64,000 nt of DNA, from NCBI GenBank assembly GCA_904066235.2, contig CAJFCV020000002.1:2790001-2854000 (forward strand). Reading direction: 5' to 3'. This DNA is from Bursaphelenchus xylophilus. Lineage: Eukaryota > Nematoda > Chromadorea > Rhabditida > Aphelenchoididae. Positions 1 through 9,569 of this stretch are shown here, in pieces. Under the pieces are notes generated by a model, which did not search any database, was not told the DNA's origin, and was given only the letters and a program-made list of their open reading frames with translations. Position numbers and translations under genes: made by a program. Positions within the stretch are counted from its first letter, which is position 1. Every line of letters starts with the position of its first letter.

Positions 1-680
1 CACATGATCTTCACAATGAATTTGAAATCAGCTGTGGCCCGAAAAAATCGGCGGTTTCCTGTTTGAAAACAGATTTTTTTTGGTGGGTTTGAGGACTAGC
101 TATTGCCAGCTGCCTAGTTCATGAATTTGAGGTAGCTGTCAAGGTATTGAATGGCTTTTAAATCAGTTTTTTTCGGGGGATATTTTGAGATTTTCATGGT
201 TTTTGACGATTTTTTGGCTGAAAATCGCAAATTTTAAGGAAAAAATCAAAAATTTCTGACGTAATGTCAGAGAGAATGGGGTAAATTATCTTTTGTATTT
301 AAAAACCCGTCTATTCCAGGCTATTTTTAGTCATCAAAAACAAGATTTTCCCCCAAAACCCCTATATTTCTCTCAATTTTTTTCTTTTTCTATTTTTTTC
401 CGTTATAAAAGTCAGAGAGGCCCATAAAAAATTTTGGAAATCCACCGAAAGACAGATTTATATTTATCACATCCCCTCGGGCAATTGGGCGTTCTCGAAA
501 CTTCCGCGTGGAACGCTTTTTTTTATCAGACAAACAAATTAGTCGGGGGTCGCCAAAATTCTCGTCATTATCGCGCAAAATTGTTGACAATAACAAGTTT
601 ATTGGTTGTTGGAAACATTGAGATGATAATAAAAAAAATAATTTTGTTGTAATTGTTTTGACTGATAAACTTTTGTTGAA
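1..680. other. AT-rich intergenic stretch, no gene seen
   Basis: AT-rich sequence with no ORF that combines length, codon bias and splice signals. The short ORFs here run through homopolymer-rich DNA on both strands. I see no RNA gene or recognisable repeat until the palindrome array begins near position 683. Confidence 0.5.
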
Positions 681-682
681 GG

Positions 683-1334
683 CCGCACTGTGCGGTGAGA
701 TTTTTAGTCTAAAAATCACAGTGCAAGATAAAAAAAATTCTTTTTGCACTGTGCAGAAATGATTTTTTTTTGTCGCACCGACGATTTTTTCAATTTTTTT
801 TATTGCACCGTGCAGTTTTCCATGATTTTTGTCTCCTCGCACTGTGCAAGCATCACAAAAAATTTTTCCGCACTGTGCGATGTCAATTTTCGGAATGAAA
901 TTGTCTACGCACGGTGCAGTTTTTAAAAATTTCTTTAGACTGCACTGTGCAAAAGTCAAATTCGTTTTCCGCACCGTGCACTCAACGAAAAATTTGCATT
1001 GCACCGTGCGATGTTATTTTCGATTTGAAAATGTCTTTGCACTGTGCATAAATATTTTTTCTCCCTGCACTGTGCAAAAATCAAATTTTCTTTTCCGCAC
1101 CGTGCACTCAGCGAAAAATTTCTCTCTGCACCGTGCGATGCCATTTTCGGGTTGAAATTGTCTTTGCACTGTGCAATTTTCAAAAAATTTTTATTGACTG
1201 CCCTGTGCAAAAATCAATTTTCTTCTGCACCGTACGGTAAGAAAAAAATTTTGCTGCACCGTGCGACGTCATTTTCGGTTTGAAATTGCCGTTGCAACGT
1301 GAAATTTTCAAACTTTTTTAAACTGCACTGTGCA
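683..1334. repeat. Array of about 20 GCAC-N-GTGC palindromes
   Basis: The motif GCACTGTGC or its variant GCACCGTGC/GCACGGTGC recurs about 20 times, for example at 746, 805, 839, 870, 909, 942, 971, 1001, 1039, 1067, 1097, 1128 and 1325. Start-to-start spacing is about 28-39 bp, near three helical turns. The A/T-centred and C/G-centred forms are intermixed, and a longer period of about 125-130 bp is visible because blocks of three or four motifs repeat with their spacers. The same motif recurs in clusters across the window. No protein is encoded. A binding-site array or a core of a foldback transposon are both possible. Confidence 0.85.
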
Positions 1335-1639
1335 ATAAATTTTTCTTAACTTTTTTAAATTTTGGTCCCACCATTAAGTTTCTTGCTCCCCAATTCCCCT
1401 TATTTTATACTGTTTTGCATAACAGAAACCTCATACGGAATTAGAGTCGTATATAGCCGTAATCTGTACCAGTTTTCAATTTGTAATCCGTAATCCGTCT
1501 TGCTCAAAAGAAGGGAGAGTGTGGGAGAAGAGGGGATTTGCTTTTTTTGGCATAGGAGAAGGGATATTCGGAAGGAAAATTGGGAGAGAAGATAACTGTT
1601 TGTTTTTGCACTGCATTGCGCCAAAAAACCTAACATATT

Positions 1640-2547
1640 AGGTTCATGCAAAAGGAATTGCGGATTTTTTAATTTATTCGTATTTTTTTATAGGATAGCT
1701 CAATTCAAAAATGGAAAAAGGTATATAGTAGTAAATTTTAAGAGGATTTTTTCTGTATATGTGCTATTCTTATAAAAGTTATCAAACGTTACCATAAGTT
1801 ACCACGAAGGTACCCCAAACATGTTAGTACATTTTAAACCAATTTTTTTACATATTTTTTTGCGGCTTTATCCATTTTTGAAAATATTTTGATAAAATAC
1901 GTTATATTCTATCAAAAAACAAAAAAACCCCATTTTTGGCAAAGCGTTAAAACGCTATCCCAAAAATTCAAATTTCAGCAAATTTTACAAATCGTGTCAT
2001 ATCTTTTTTTAATAAGTCCAAAATAAAAAAAAGACATCAAAATCTTGAATTTTATTTTTTGGTCAAAAAATGTCAAAAAAATAAATTTTTTTGATTTTGA
2101 TGTTTTTTGCCACAAAAATCTTAAAAATGTTGTTACTAATCGAAAGCAAAAAGAATTTTTTATTTTGGACTTATTAAAAAAAAGATATGACACGATTTGT
2201 AAAATTTGCTGAAATTTGAATTTTTGGGATAGCGTTTTAACGCTTTGCCAAAAATGGGGTTTTTTTGTTTTTTGATAGAATATAACGTATTTTATCAAAA
2301 TATTTTCAAAAATGGATAAAGCCGCAAAAAAATATGTAAAAAAATTGGTTTAAAATGTACTAACATGTTTGGGGTACCTTCGTGGTAACTTATGGTAACG
2401 TTTGATAACTTTTATAAGAATAGCACATATACAGAAAAAATCCTCTTAAAATTTACTACTATATACCTTTTTCCATTTTTGAATTGAGCTAGCCTATAAA
2501 AAAATACGAATAAATTAAAAAATCCGCAATTCCTTTTGCATCAACCT
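1640..2547. repeat. Large inverted repeat (foldback), arms about 390 bp
   Basis: The sequence from about 1640 to 2030 is repeated as its reverse complement from about 2547 back to 2157, with an unrelated AT-rich centre of about 127 bp. Positions pair as p plus q equal to 4187, with almost no mismatches visible. The arms include a conserved block containing GGTACCTTCGTGGTAACTT. No ORF of substance lies inside, and no target duplication could be fixed at the ends. It is probably a foldback or MITE-type element, recent or kept homogenised given the arm identity. Confidence 0.8.
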
Positions 2548-2756
2548 AAATAATAAGATTATGTTTGCTTTTGCAATCCATTTGTCGCTGCGATAAATGG
2601 ATTGCACTGTGCGACACAATATTTTTTAGTTGAAATTGAGATGAAAAAAAGTATTTTTTTTTAAATTTTTACTGATTTTTTCGTGGAAAAAATTAATTTT
2701 TACCGATTTTTCACAGAAAAAATAGATTTTTTTCACCATCTGAAGCATCAAATTTC

Positions 2757-2758
2757 AG
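2757..2758 (+). promoter_or_regulatory. Probable trans-splice acceptor of the acidic-protein gene
   Basis: An AATTTCAG acceptor lies 39 nt upstream of the ATG at 2798 with no open upstream exon. In nematodes this arrangement usually marks a spliced-leader acceptor. That is inference from the signal and its distance from the start. Confidence 0.5.
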
Positions 2759-2797
2759 GCTTTGCTTTCGCTTCGCTTGCGCTCCCCATTAATCGCC

Positions 2798-3723
2798 ATG
2801 TCCGCCGAAGAAGTCGCCGTCCCCGAGCCCGTCGTGGAGAACAACAACGCCGAGAAGAGCGAAGAGGTCAAGGGAGTGAAAGAAGTGGAGAAAAATGCGG
2901 AAAAAGTAGAGGAGAAGAAGGAAAATGGAAGCGAAGAGAATGGAAAGGAAGAAGAGGAAGAGGAGAAGGAAGAGGATGAGGACAAAGAGGACGAGGAGGA
3001 CGAAGAGAACGAGGAGAAAGAGGAGAACGGAAAAGAAACGGAGGAGAATGGAAAAGCCAATGGAAAGGAGAAAGCGACGGTACGCAAAAATGAGCGATTT
3101 TTTTGTTGGAATTTTAGAGAAAGGAGAAAAATGAGGGAAATTTAAGAGACCTTTGACATCGTACTTGATATTAGAAAGTGATTGTAAAACCAAAAAATTG
3201 AAAAAAACTAAAAAAAATAGTCAAAAATTACGAAAATTTTTGGCAAAAATATAATAGAGAAAACCCCTGCTTCGACCCTTAAATTTAGACGAAGTTGTCG
3301 CTATCTTAGAACAGAATTTTTTGCACCGTATGCGAAGGCGTTGGCTTGTCATTTGCAGAAATTTGGGCCAAAAATGCGAAAAATTCCTAATTTTTGCGCC
3401 TTTGAAAAGACGTTGAATATCTCAGCCACAATTTCAAAGAGCCTTCTGACAATTTTTGGGATTCATCAGGGATCTACGTAGAGTATATTTGACAAATTTG
3501 AAGAAAATCCACCCAAAACTTTTTGAAAAATCGAGATTTTTTGAAAAAAACTCATCGTTTCCCCTATTTTTCGCAATTTTTTCATTTTTTCCATTTTTTC
3601 CTAATTTCTCATTTTCAGAAGCGCACCTCCGACGTGCACGAGGCCGAGGACGAGCCCTCCGCCAAGAAGGTCAAATCTGACGACGCGAGCGACGCCGCCG
3701 AGCCGGTCGCGGCCGCCGAATAG
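2798..3723 (+). CDS. Prothymosin-like, very acidic nuclear protein
   Basis: Two exons, 2798-3079 and 3619-3723, joined in phase 0 by a 539-nt intron (donor ACG|GTACGC, acceptor TTTTCAG|AAG), give 128 aa. Residues 1-94 are dominated by Glu, Asp and Lys with a nearly uninterrupted acidic run at about 50-75. Exon 2 is also acidic but carries KR at its start and the basic cluster AKKVKS, which could serve as a nuclear-localisation signal. Composition, length and the basic tail motif match prothymosin/parathymosin-type disordered histone-binding proteins, but low-complexity proteins converge, so homology is not shown. The start was chosen because MSAEEVA follows a trans-splice-like acceptor; an upstream in-frame ATG at 2762 is less likely. 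The ORFs in the other frames are shadows of the GA-rich composition. Confidence 0.75.
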
Positions 3724-3729
3724 ACTCCG

Positions 3730-4200
3730 CCCACTCTTTGCAGCCCTAATTATTTTGTTCAAGCCTTGTCTACGATGGTCTCGGCGTCTTATCCTCCTCC
3801 TCCCCCAGCTATATAATGTTCTGTTGTGTTGTGAAAATATGGCAACTTGAAAATCTGTCTCTTTATCCCGTGTTATATCGACATATTGTCTCTGCTCCTA
3901 TTTAAATTTTTGTTTTGTAACCTTTTTAAAATATTTTAACGCGTTGCAGCGAAACGTTTGGAAAACTGAGGGCGTTGAAGGGCGATTTATCCGAATAAAC
4001 TTTGATTCCCTCCGGCAATTTGAATTTTTTATCCAAGTTTTTTATTAGAATTGGGAAATCAAGCGAGCAGTAGGAGAAAAAGATGAATTTGGTTAAGTTG
4101 TCGGGCAAAAATAGGACTAGTGAGATTATAATAGTCGGTTGAAGATCATATGGCAGTAAGAAATATAAGAAAAAGCAAAAAAAAAGTTGAAAAAAAGACA
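3730..4200. other. 3' flank of the acidic-protein gene
   Basis: This stretch contains the presumed 3' UTR and AT-rich spacer between two converging genes. I see no clear AATAAA close to the stop, and no further coding signal. Confidence 0.4.
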
Positions 4201-4209
4201 ATTTAGAAA

Positions 4210-4381
4210 ATTGCACAGTGCAGAGATAATAATAATGGACCGCACAGTGCAGTGAAACAAAGATTTTTTTGCACTGTGCAATTTTTGATTTTTTGCACTG
4301 TGCAGCCCTTTGGAGGCAGTTTTACTTTTTTGCACTGTGCGTTAGCCAAAAAAGCCTAAAATCTCCAGTGCACTGTGCAAA
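4210..4381. repeat. GCAC-N-GTGC palindrome cluster, six copies
   Basis: Six GCACAGTGC or GCACTGTGC motifs occur, starting near 4213, 4242, 4270, 4296, 4332 and 4372, again about 26-40 bp apart. The cluster lies just beyond the 3' end of the potassium-channel gene. Confidence 0.8.
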
Positions 4382-4471
4382 ATTAAAAATTGGGCAAAAT
4401 TCAAAGGGAAAGTGGGAAAAAAGTAAAAAATATTACAAAATGAAACTATAATAGTAAATTTTGACTGTCTT

Positions 4472-6681
4472 TTAGTAATGATGAACTTCCTTGACAAATG
4501 TTGTCTTCTTTTTCGTGGTGCTTTTTGTCGCGGGTTTGGTTAGCTGGCTTTCTCCGGCTTCGTCGACAATCACCTGAAATTTCAAGCGGTTAGTTGTGGG
4601 ATTAGTATGAAAAAAGAATAAAAAAATAAACAAAATAAATTAAGAAAACATTTTAAGAAAAATTAAGACTTTATTTTTCCGTATTTTATAAAAAAATATA
4701 AAATAATGGCTTAAAAATATTTAAAAACACAAAAAAAAGTTTCCAAAATAAAAAGAAATAAATTTCAATTTCAAAAAATCTCATTTTTATTATCACGCAA
4801 CAACAAAAAAAAATTCAAAAACACATTTCTCTCTATACAACCATTGGCCTCACGTTTTTGTAATGCGAGATTACGCTCTTGTCCACACTTACTTGAAACC
4901 TGGGCGCAGCCTGCGGCACCGATCCGGGCGCACTTTTCACGGATTCGCTGTGCACAAGATGAACAGCTTTTTCCTCTTCGTCATCGTCGATCTGTCGAAT
5001 ATCCTCCGAGCTGATTGGGTCGATCGCTTTGTTCAGTTTGGCGGTCGTGTCGAGATTTCGATAGACCCCAACGGCTGTTAACAGCACCATCGCGCCGAGA
5101 TAAAGGGCGATTCCAGTGCAAGTCAGCGTCACAACTTTGTCGAATTCGATGAAATCGTTGTAATCCATCGTCTGCAAAAATGATATTTTCGGAAAAAAAA
5201 TTTTTTTTGAGAAAAGTGACATTTTATACGAAAAAAAATTTGAAAATTTTTAGTCGCAGATTTTGACAAAACTTGGCAGAAATAAAGAATGGTATTTTCT
5301 AACATGTCTCTGAAATTTTCAGCCCGCGTTAAGCAGAAACAACCGAGAATTTTAAGGCGAAAAATCAAAAAATTCCGAATTTCTTAAATTTTCAGACAAA
5401 AATCGGTGTTTTGGATATTTGTATAATAAATCATACCTGCACTGTAAACGCAGAAAGCACTGCCGTATAAAGCGAGCGGAAGTAACTGTCCGGAATTGCC
5501 GATGAATATAGGATGACACTGAACGCGATGAGGAACCACACGTAGATTGCCGAACATGTGAAAAGGATGTGAGTCTCATTTATCGATTTGTCATGGAGCT
5601 TTCGTCGCAGAACCCACTGAAAATGGGTGTTTGATAGCGGTTTTTAAGGTTCAGGGAGACAGTCGACCCAATTTTTTTATGAGAGAAAGGCTTGACTCCA
5701 GAGGAGAACTTGACTCAAATCAGAGATTTTGGCTGATTTTACACCGTATTGAACAGGGAATTTGAACTAAGATTGTAAAAAAATTTCGTAGAAACACTTG
5801 ACTCATGTTTTTCAATTTGAGGAAGACTTGACACAAGAGCAAAAAATTCTTCAAAAACCATATTTCGGCAATATTTTCTATGTGAAAAACATATCTTCCA
5901 AATTTCAAGGCCCAAAATTTGCGAGGGCAAGACTTGACTCATTTTCTGAATCTTTCGAGGAACACTTGACCACACAAAAGAAAACGTAAGACTTGACCCA
6001 CAGACCCATCTTGGGCCTAAATTTTAATCAGAGAAACACTTGCACAAGAGATAAACATAAAAATCTGATATAAAAAATCTTGACCCATTTACCTTGATGG
6101 AGCACAACGTTGAGAACGCCCAAACCACAATAGTTCCCATGTAGAACGGAACTCCGACGGAGGCATAAAACAGTGCAAAGATCTGTCCACCGATCGTTTT
6201 TGGGGCCCTCGAGCCATGTCCCATTGTTGTGAGAAGCGCCCAACAGTAGGTCAGGGAGTTCGTGAACGACCACGCCTCTTCCACGGGCCGAGTAATCGGC
6301 AATTCGGACTCATAAACTTTGAGGTGACGATAGAGTAGCTCCTAGAAGGTTTTACTACCATTTTTTAGTGGCAAATCTTACCTCCATCCTGGCTTGGTTC
6401 ACCTTGTCCACGATCACCAACATGTTGGCGGTTTGATTGAAAAGCGAAGCCGTAATCTCCCTCGAGGCATGTTTTCGATTTGCTCCAAGCCGCAGATGGA
6501 ATCGTTTAATGTAGTTCTCATGATTCGCATGCTCAAATGCCAGAAAGGCGGTAGCACCGATGAGTAGGTAGATCAGCAATGCGAGCAAGAGCAGGAGTGG
6601 CGCCAGTCTTCGGGCGATGACGAAAACATCCGGCGGAATTCGACGATGCGCCTTTTTCACTGATTCGTTCAGCCAGTTCAT
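4472..6681 (-). CDS. Two-pore-domain (TWK) K+ channel-like protein with aberrant second pore
   Basis: Five exons on the minus strand, 6681-6382, 6341-6093, 5616-5437, 5171-4854 and 4573-4472, all phase 0, give 382 aa. If the last donor (AAC|GTGAGG) is not used, exon 4 reads to a stop at 4833-4835 and the protein is 355 aa. Exon 1 has a transmembrane helix at about residues 28-50. Exon 2 carries the first pore, with TTMGHG as filter followed by APKTIGGQIFALFYASVGVP, the typical TWK P1-M2 block. Exon 3 supplies M3. The second pore spans the exon 3/4 junction and reads TVQTMDY where TVGFGDY is expected, so both filter glycines are missing. M4 follows, then an acidic cytoplasmic tail and a Lys/Thr-rich end. 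TWK subunits form dimeric leak channels in the plasma membrane; this one may be non-conducting or a modifying subunit. Confidence 0.8.
5640..6060. repeat. Degenerate CTTGACTCA repeat inside TWK intron 2
   Basis: Within the 476-nt second intron, short plus-strand words related to ACTTGACTCA or ACTTGACC recur at least eight times, about 25-65 bp apart (for example near 5690, 5709, 5798, 5826, 5932, 5965, 5991). They are not a strict tandem array. Their function is unknown; a binding-site cluster or a decayed minisatellite are both possible. Confidence 0.45.
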
Positions 6682-6683
6682 TG

Positions 6684-6685
6684 CT
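6684..6685 (-). promoter_or_regulatory. Probable trans-splice acceptor of the TWK gene
   Basis: On the minus strand GTTTTCAG ends two bases before the ATG at 6681. Such closeness to the start is typical of nematode spliced-leader acceptors and supports this start codon. Confidence 0.6.
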
Positions 6686-6699
6686 GAAAACAGTTTTAT

Positions 6700-7020
6700 A
6701 CATGAATTGTAACAATGAAAGTAAGTGGAAATGGCTTATTGTGCACAGACATAGAACATGTAGTGGTGTCTCTGTAAAAAAATATTTTTTAAATTACGTG
6801 TTGCCGTATTACTGCTTTGTATTTTATATGTAAAAACTGGCTTTTCAAACCGCCGGAAAAAAATTAAACTGATCAGAGAAGATAATCAATGAGCACCACC
6901 ATTGATTGCGCAGTCTAAGAAAGGTCTTGAGTACGGCCTTCCGGCACACAAAAAGTCCGGACAATTTTGTACAGTGCGGGTTGGCGCGTATTGGCGTTGA
7001 GTTCTGCGACCTTTGCAATG
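6700..7020. other. Upstream region of the TWK gene
   Basis: This 5' flank holds no convincing coding sequence; the overlapping ORFs of 80-130 aa further right run through repeat DNA. It is the likely promoter region of the minus-strand channel gene, but I can point to no specific element. Confidence 0.3.
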
Positions 7021-7025
7021 TTTGT

Positions 7026-7111
7026 TATCAGTCTGCCGGGAGACCCTTTTTCGAAGAGACAAAAAATTTTGCTGCGACGACCCGTCACTATTTTCCCGAC
7101 AGACTGATACA
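7026..7111. mobile_element. Degenerate MITE of the CTGTCGGGAAAATAATG family
   Basis: Left end ATCAGTCTGCCGGGAGA and right end CTATTTTCCCGACAGACTGAT flank a core containing TTTTGCTGCGACGACCCGTC. This is the variant whose core abuts the ends with GACCCGTC rather than GAGCAC or GTGGAT. A further diverged copy follows at about 7485-7570. Confidence 0.6.
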
Positions 7112-7582
7112 CTACTTTCCCCACAGATTGACACCTTGTGAGCTTATTATCGGCCCACTCATACGATCGGCAAAGTCGCTTGAATGATTCCTGCGAGGCG
7201 CACTGTGCAAAAACATCAGGTTGCGAGCGACAGTTAAAAACCCTATTACAGGGTGGCCCAAAAAATGGAAACTTTTTTCCATGGGTCCTGCCGCGAAAAC
7301 CGTGAGGTGTTGCCAAATAATTTTCTCATCGTTAAATTCTCCGTATTTTTCTGCCATAGGTCTTTTATTTTCATGCCCATATCGCTTTCTTCACATGTTT
7401 TTTTGAATGTCAAACAAAGGGGACTCGACTCATCATTAATTTGGCTAAATTTGAATAGTTAACTGAAATATGGCTATAAATATTAGGTTTGCCGCCATTG
7501 GAATTTTTTTTGACGGGGCGAAGTATCGTCGAATATTTTGCTGCGATGACCCAATCACTATTTTCCCTACAGACCAATAGCA

Positions 7583-7805
7583 TACAATTTATTCGGTCGT
7601 CCAGAAAGTTCGTTCGTTTTTTCATTCCTTTGTTTTACAAGAATTGTTTGTTCTTTGACAAATGGAGTATATTTATCTGATACAGCTTTTTCTCCTCTAC
7701 AAAACTGACTGTATCAAATAAATATATATCCCTTGCCAAACATCAAACAATCCTCGTAAAACAAAGCAATGAAAAAAACGACCGAACTTTCTGGGCGACC
7801 TAGTA
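7583..7805. mobile_element. Hairpin MITE with mariner-like ends
   Basis: The left arm, starting near GGTCGTCCAGAAAGTTCG, is repeated inverted at the right arm ending CGAACTTTCTGGGCGACC. The arms continue inward through a shared block containing TTGTTTTAC. The whole is about 220 bp, with CTAGTATAA adjoining on the right. Termini of the type GTCGCCCAGAAAGTTCG are common in mariner-type elements, so a TA-inserting transposase is the likely mobiliser. No transposase is encoded. Confidence 0.6.
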
Positions 7806-7809
7806 TAAC

Positions 7810-8480
7810 AAACGATTGCAGAGGTCCCATGAGTTAATTCTAGGCCAAAATGAAGCTCCGTAAAACAAGACTCTTCTATATCGGACATGTCTTTGTAGGT
7901 CCTCGAGACTCATTGCCAATATTTCACCTCAAATAATCCTTACTTTTCTCCATCGACCCACCAAGTCCACCGTCCTCCTTGCCCTCGGCTGACATTTTTT
8001 GCAACCCCGGTCGGATGACTGCAGCTCGGCTGGGCTTGGCTCTCCCCGGCTAATTTCACAGCTCAAGCCAATCGCAGCGCGGAAATTGCCTGAACTTTCA
8101 TTGCAACAACAAAAACGGAGTCATAGCGCAAAGCGGAAAGTCAACTAATTTCGCAGGTGGGAAAAGAGCGCCTTCTCCCCCACCCGCGCGTCTGTGCAGC
8201 GGTTTCATGTCGCTGAAGAGGTTGAGTACCCTCTTTAGCGGTGTCAGAAGGGAAAGTTGAAAAATTAAATAGTCAGAGGGAAGGAGAGGTGGAGGTGTTG
8301 TGGCGGGGAGATTGAAGGGAACATCGGTAGGATGCATAGGGAATTCTTTATAACAAACAAAAATGAAAAAAATTGTTTTTTTTTTTTGAAAATTATTTAC
8401 ATACACAAAAGATGACTAAAATTTTTTGCTCGGAATGATGCAAAAAAACAGCAGCCTAAAAATCAATTCGTGATTTTATC
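7810..8480. other. Intergenic, no gene seen
   Basis: Mixed-composition DNA including a GC-richer block at about 7960-8240. ORFs in this block lack splice signals and recognisable protein features. I see no repeat copies shared with the rest of the window. Confidence 0.3.
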
Positions 8481-8487
8481 GTATTTC

Positions 8488-8690
8488 TTGCACCGTGCAA
8501 GAAAACTCATTTTTATATCTTCGCACGGTGCAAAAAAAAATAATTTTTATTTGCACTGTGCAAATTTTATTTTTATTTTTTTCCGTCAAAAATTTACGGA
8601 GAAAATTGTTCAAAAATAAAATGTGATTTTCTTTGGCCACGCAAAAAAAAAAATAAATAAAAAATAAAAAAAAATTTTGCACCGTGCATA
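8488..8690. repeat. GCAC-N-GTGC palindrome cluster, four copies
   Basis: Copies near 8489, 8523, 8552 and 8679 in AT-rich DNA that also carries a long poly-T run at 8693-8712. Confidence 0.7.
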
Positions 8691-8699
8691 TTTTTTTTT

Positions 8700-9410
8700 T
8701 TTTTTTTTTTTTGAGTTTTCGCATAGTCCAAACAAAAATAAAAGACGTTATGTTAGCACGCGCCGTATTTTACCCAAATCCCACTCAAAAATCCCCCTAT
8801 TTCACCTGGAAAATCCTCAAAAATCAACAGATACTTGGAGGAAGAGCAGTGTTCTTCCGATTATTACACAAACACAAGGAATTAGGGCCGGTCCATTGGG
8901 TGGAAACAAAACATTTTTTGCGGCGCCCAATTACGGATTATTAGTTGGTGCGCAAAACAAAAGAGAGATGAGCCGGATAACTGCTGGGTGAGGTAATACT
9001 CAGTTAAATTTTTTAGAGAAAAAATGGATTTTTTGGTATGCAAATTTCTGAAATTTTCCGGTGGACTTAAGAATTGGATTTTTTGATCATAAAATTGATA
9101 AAACAATCATATATGCAAATTTTTTAAATAATTAAATTTAAAAAATGCAAACTTTTTTAATTATGAAATTTCTCAAAGTCATGCTATTTTTTGGGCTTGG
9201 AATGTGAAAATCGCACTTTAAAATTGCCAATTTGTAGCCATATGCAAAATTTTTTCAAAATTCTGCAATTTTTATAAATGAAAAAATTTGATTAAAAAAT
9301 TATTTAGGGTTTTTATCAATTTTTATCGTGAAAAATCAAATGAAAGGTTGACACCAACCGTATTTTACCAAAAAGGAATCCTAAAATCACCCCGGCGATA
9401 TATGGTCTAC
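8700..9410. other. AT-rich intergenic stretch
   Basis: No gene model can be supported. The sequence has low-complexity A/T runs and a few short words repeated with the flanks of neighbouring MITEs. Confidence 0.3.
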
Positions 9411-9568
9411 ATCAATCTGTCGGGAAAATAATGTGGATTTGTCGCAACAAAACTATCTCATCTCGTCGCAGTCGCGCAACAAGGATCCAGCTGCGGATAG
9501 CTGTCGCAAAGCGATGACGGGCGATTTCACAACGCGATGGATCCGCATTGTTTTACCGACAGGAGATA
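9411..9568. mobile_element. MITE, type B core (GTGGATTTGTCGC)
   Basis: Starts ATCAATCTGTCGGGAAAATA and ends near CCGCATTGTTTTACCGACAG. The type B core has GTGGATTTGTCGC on the left, GTCGCAGTCGCGCAAC in the middle and GGGCGATTTC near the right end. It is about 158 bp and encodes nothing. Confidence 0.8.
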
Positions 9569-9569
9569 A

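Noticed and set aside
683..1334. Regularly spaced palindromes that look like a CRISPR array
   Set aside because: The unit is only 9-11 bp, spacing varies, spacers are related to each other, no cas genes are present and the surroundings are eukaryotic.
2683..3193. Overlapping ORFs on both strands over the acidic-protein gene
   Set aside because: They arise from the GA-rich exon read in other frames; only the frame starting at 2798 has a matching second exon.
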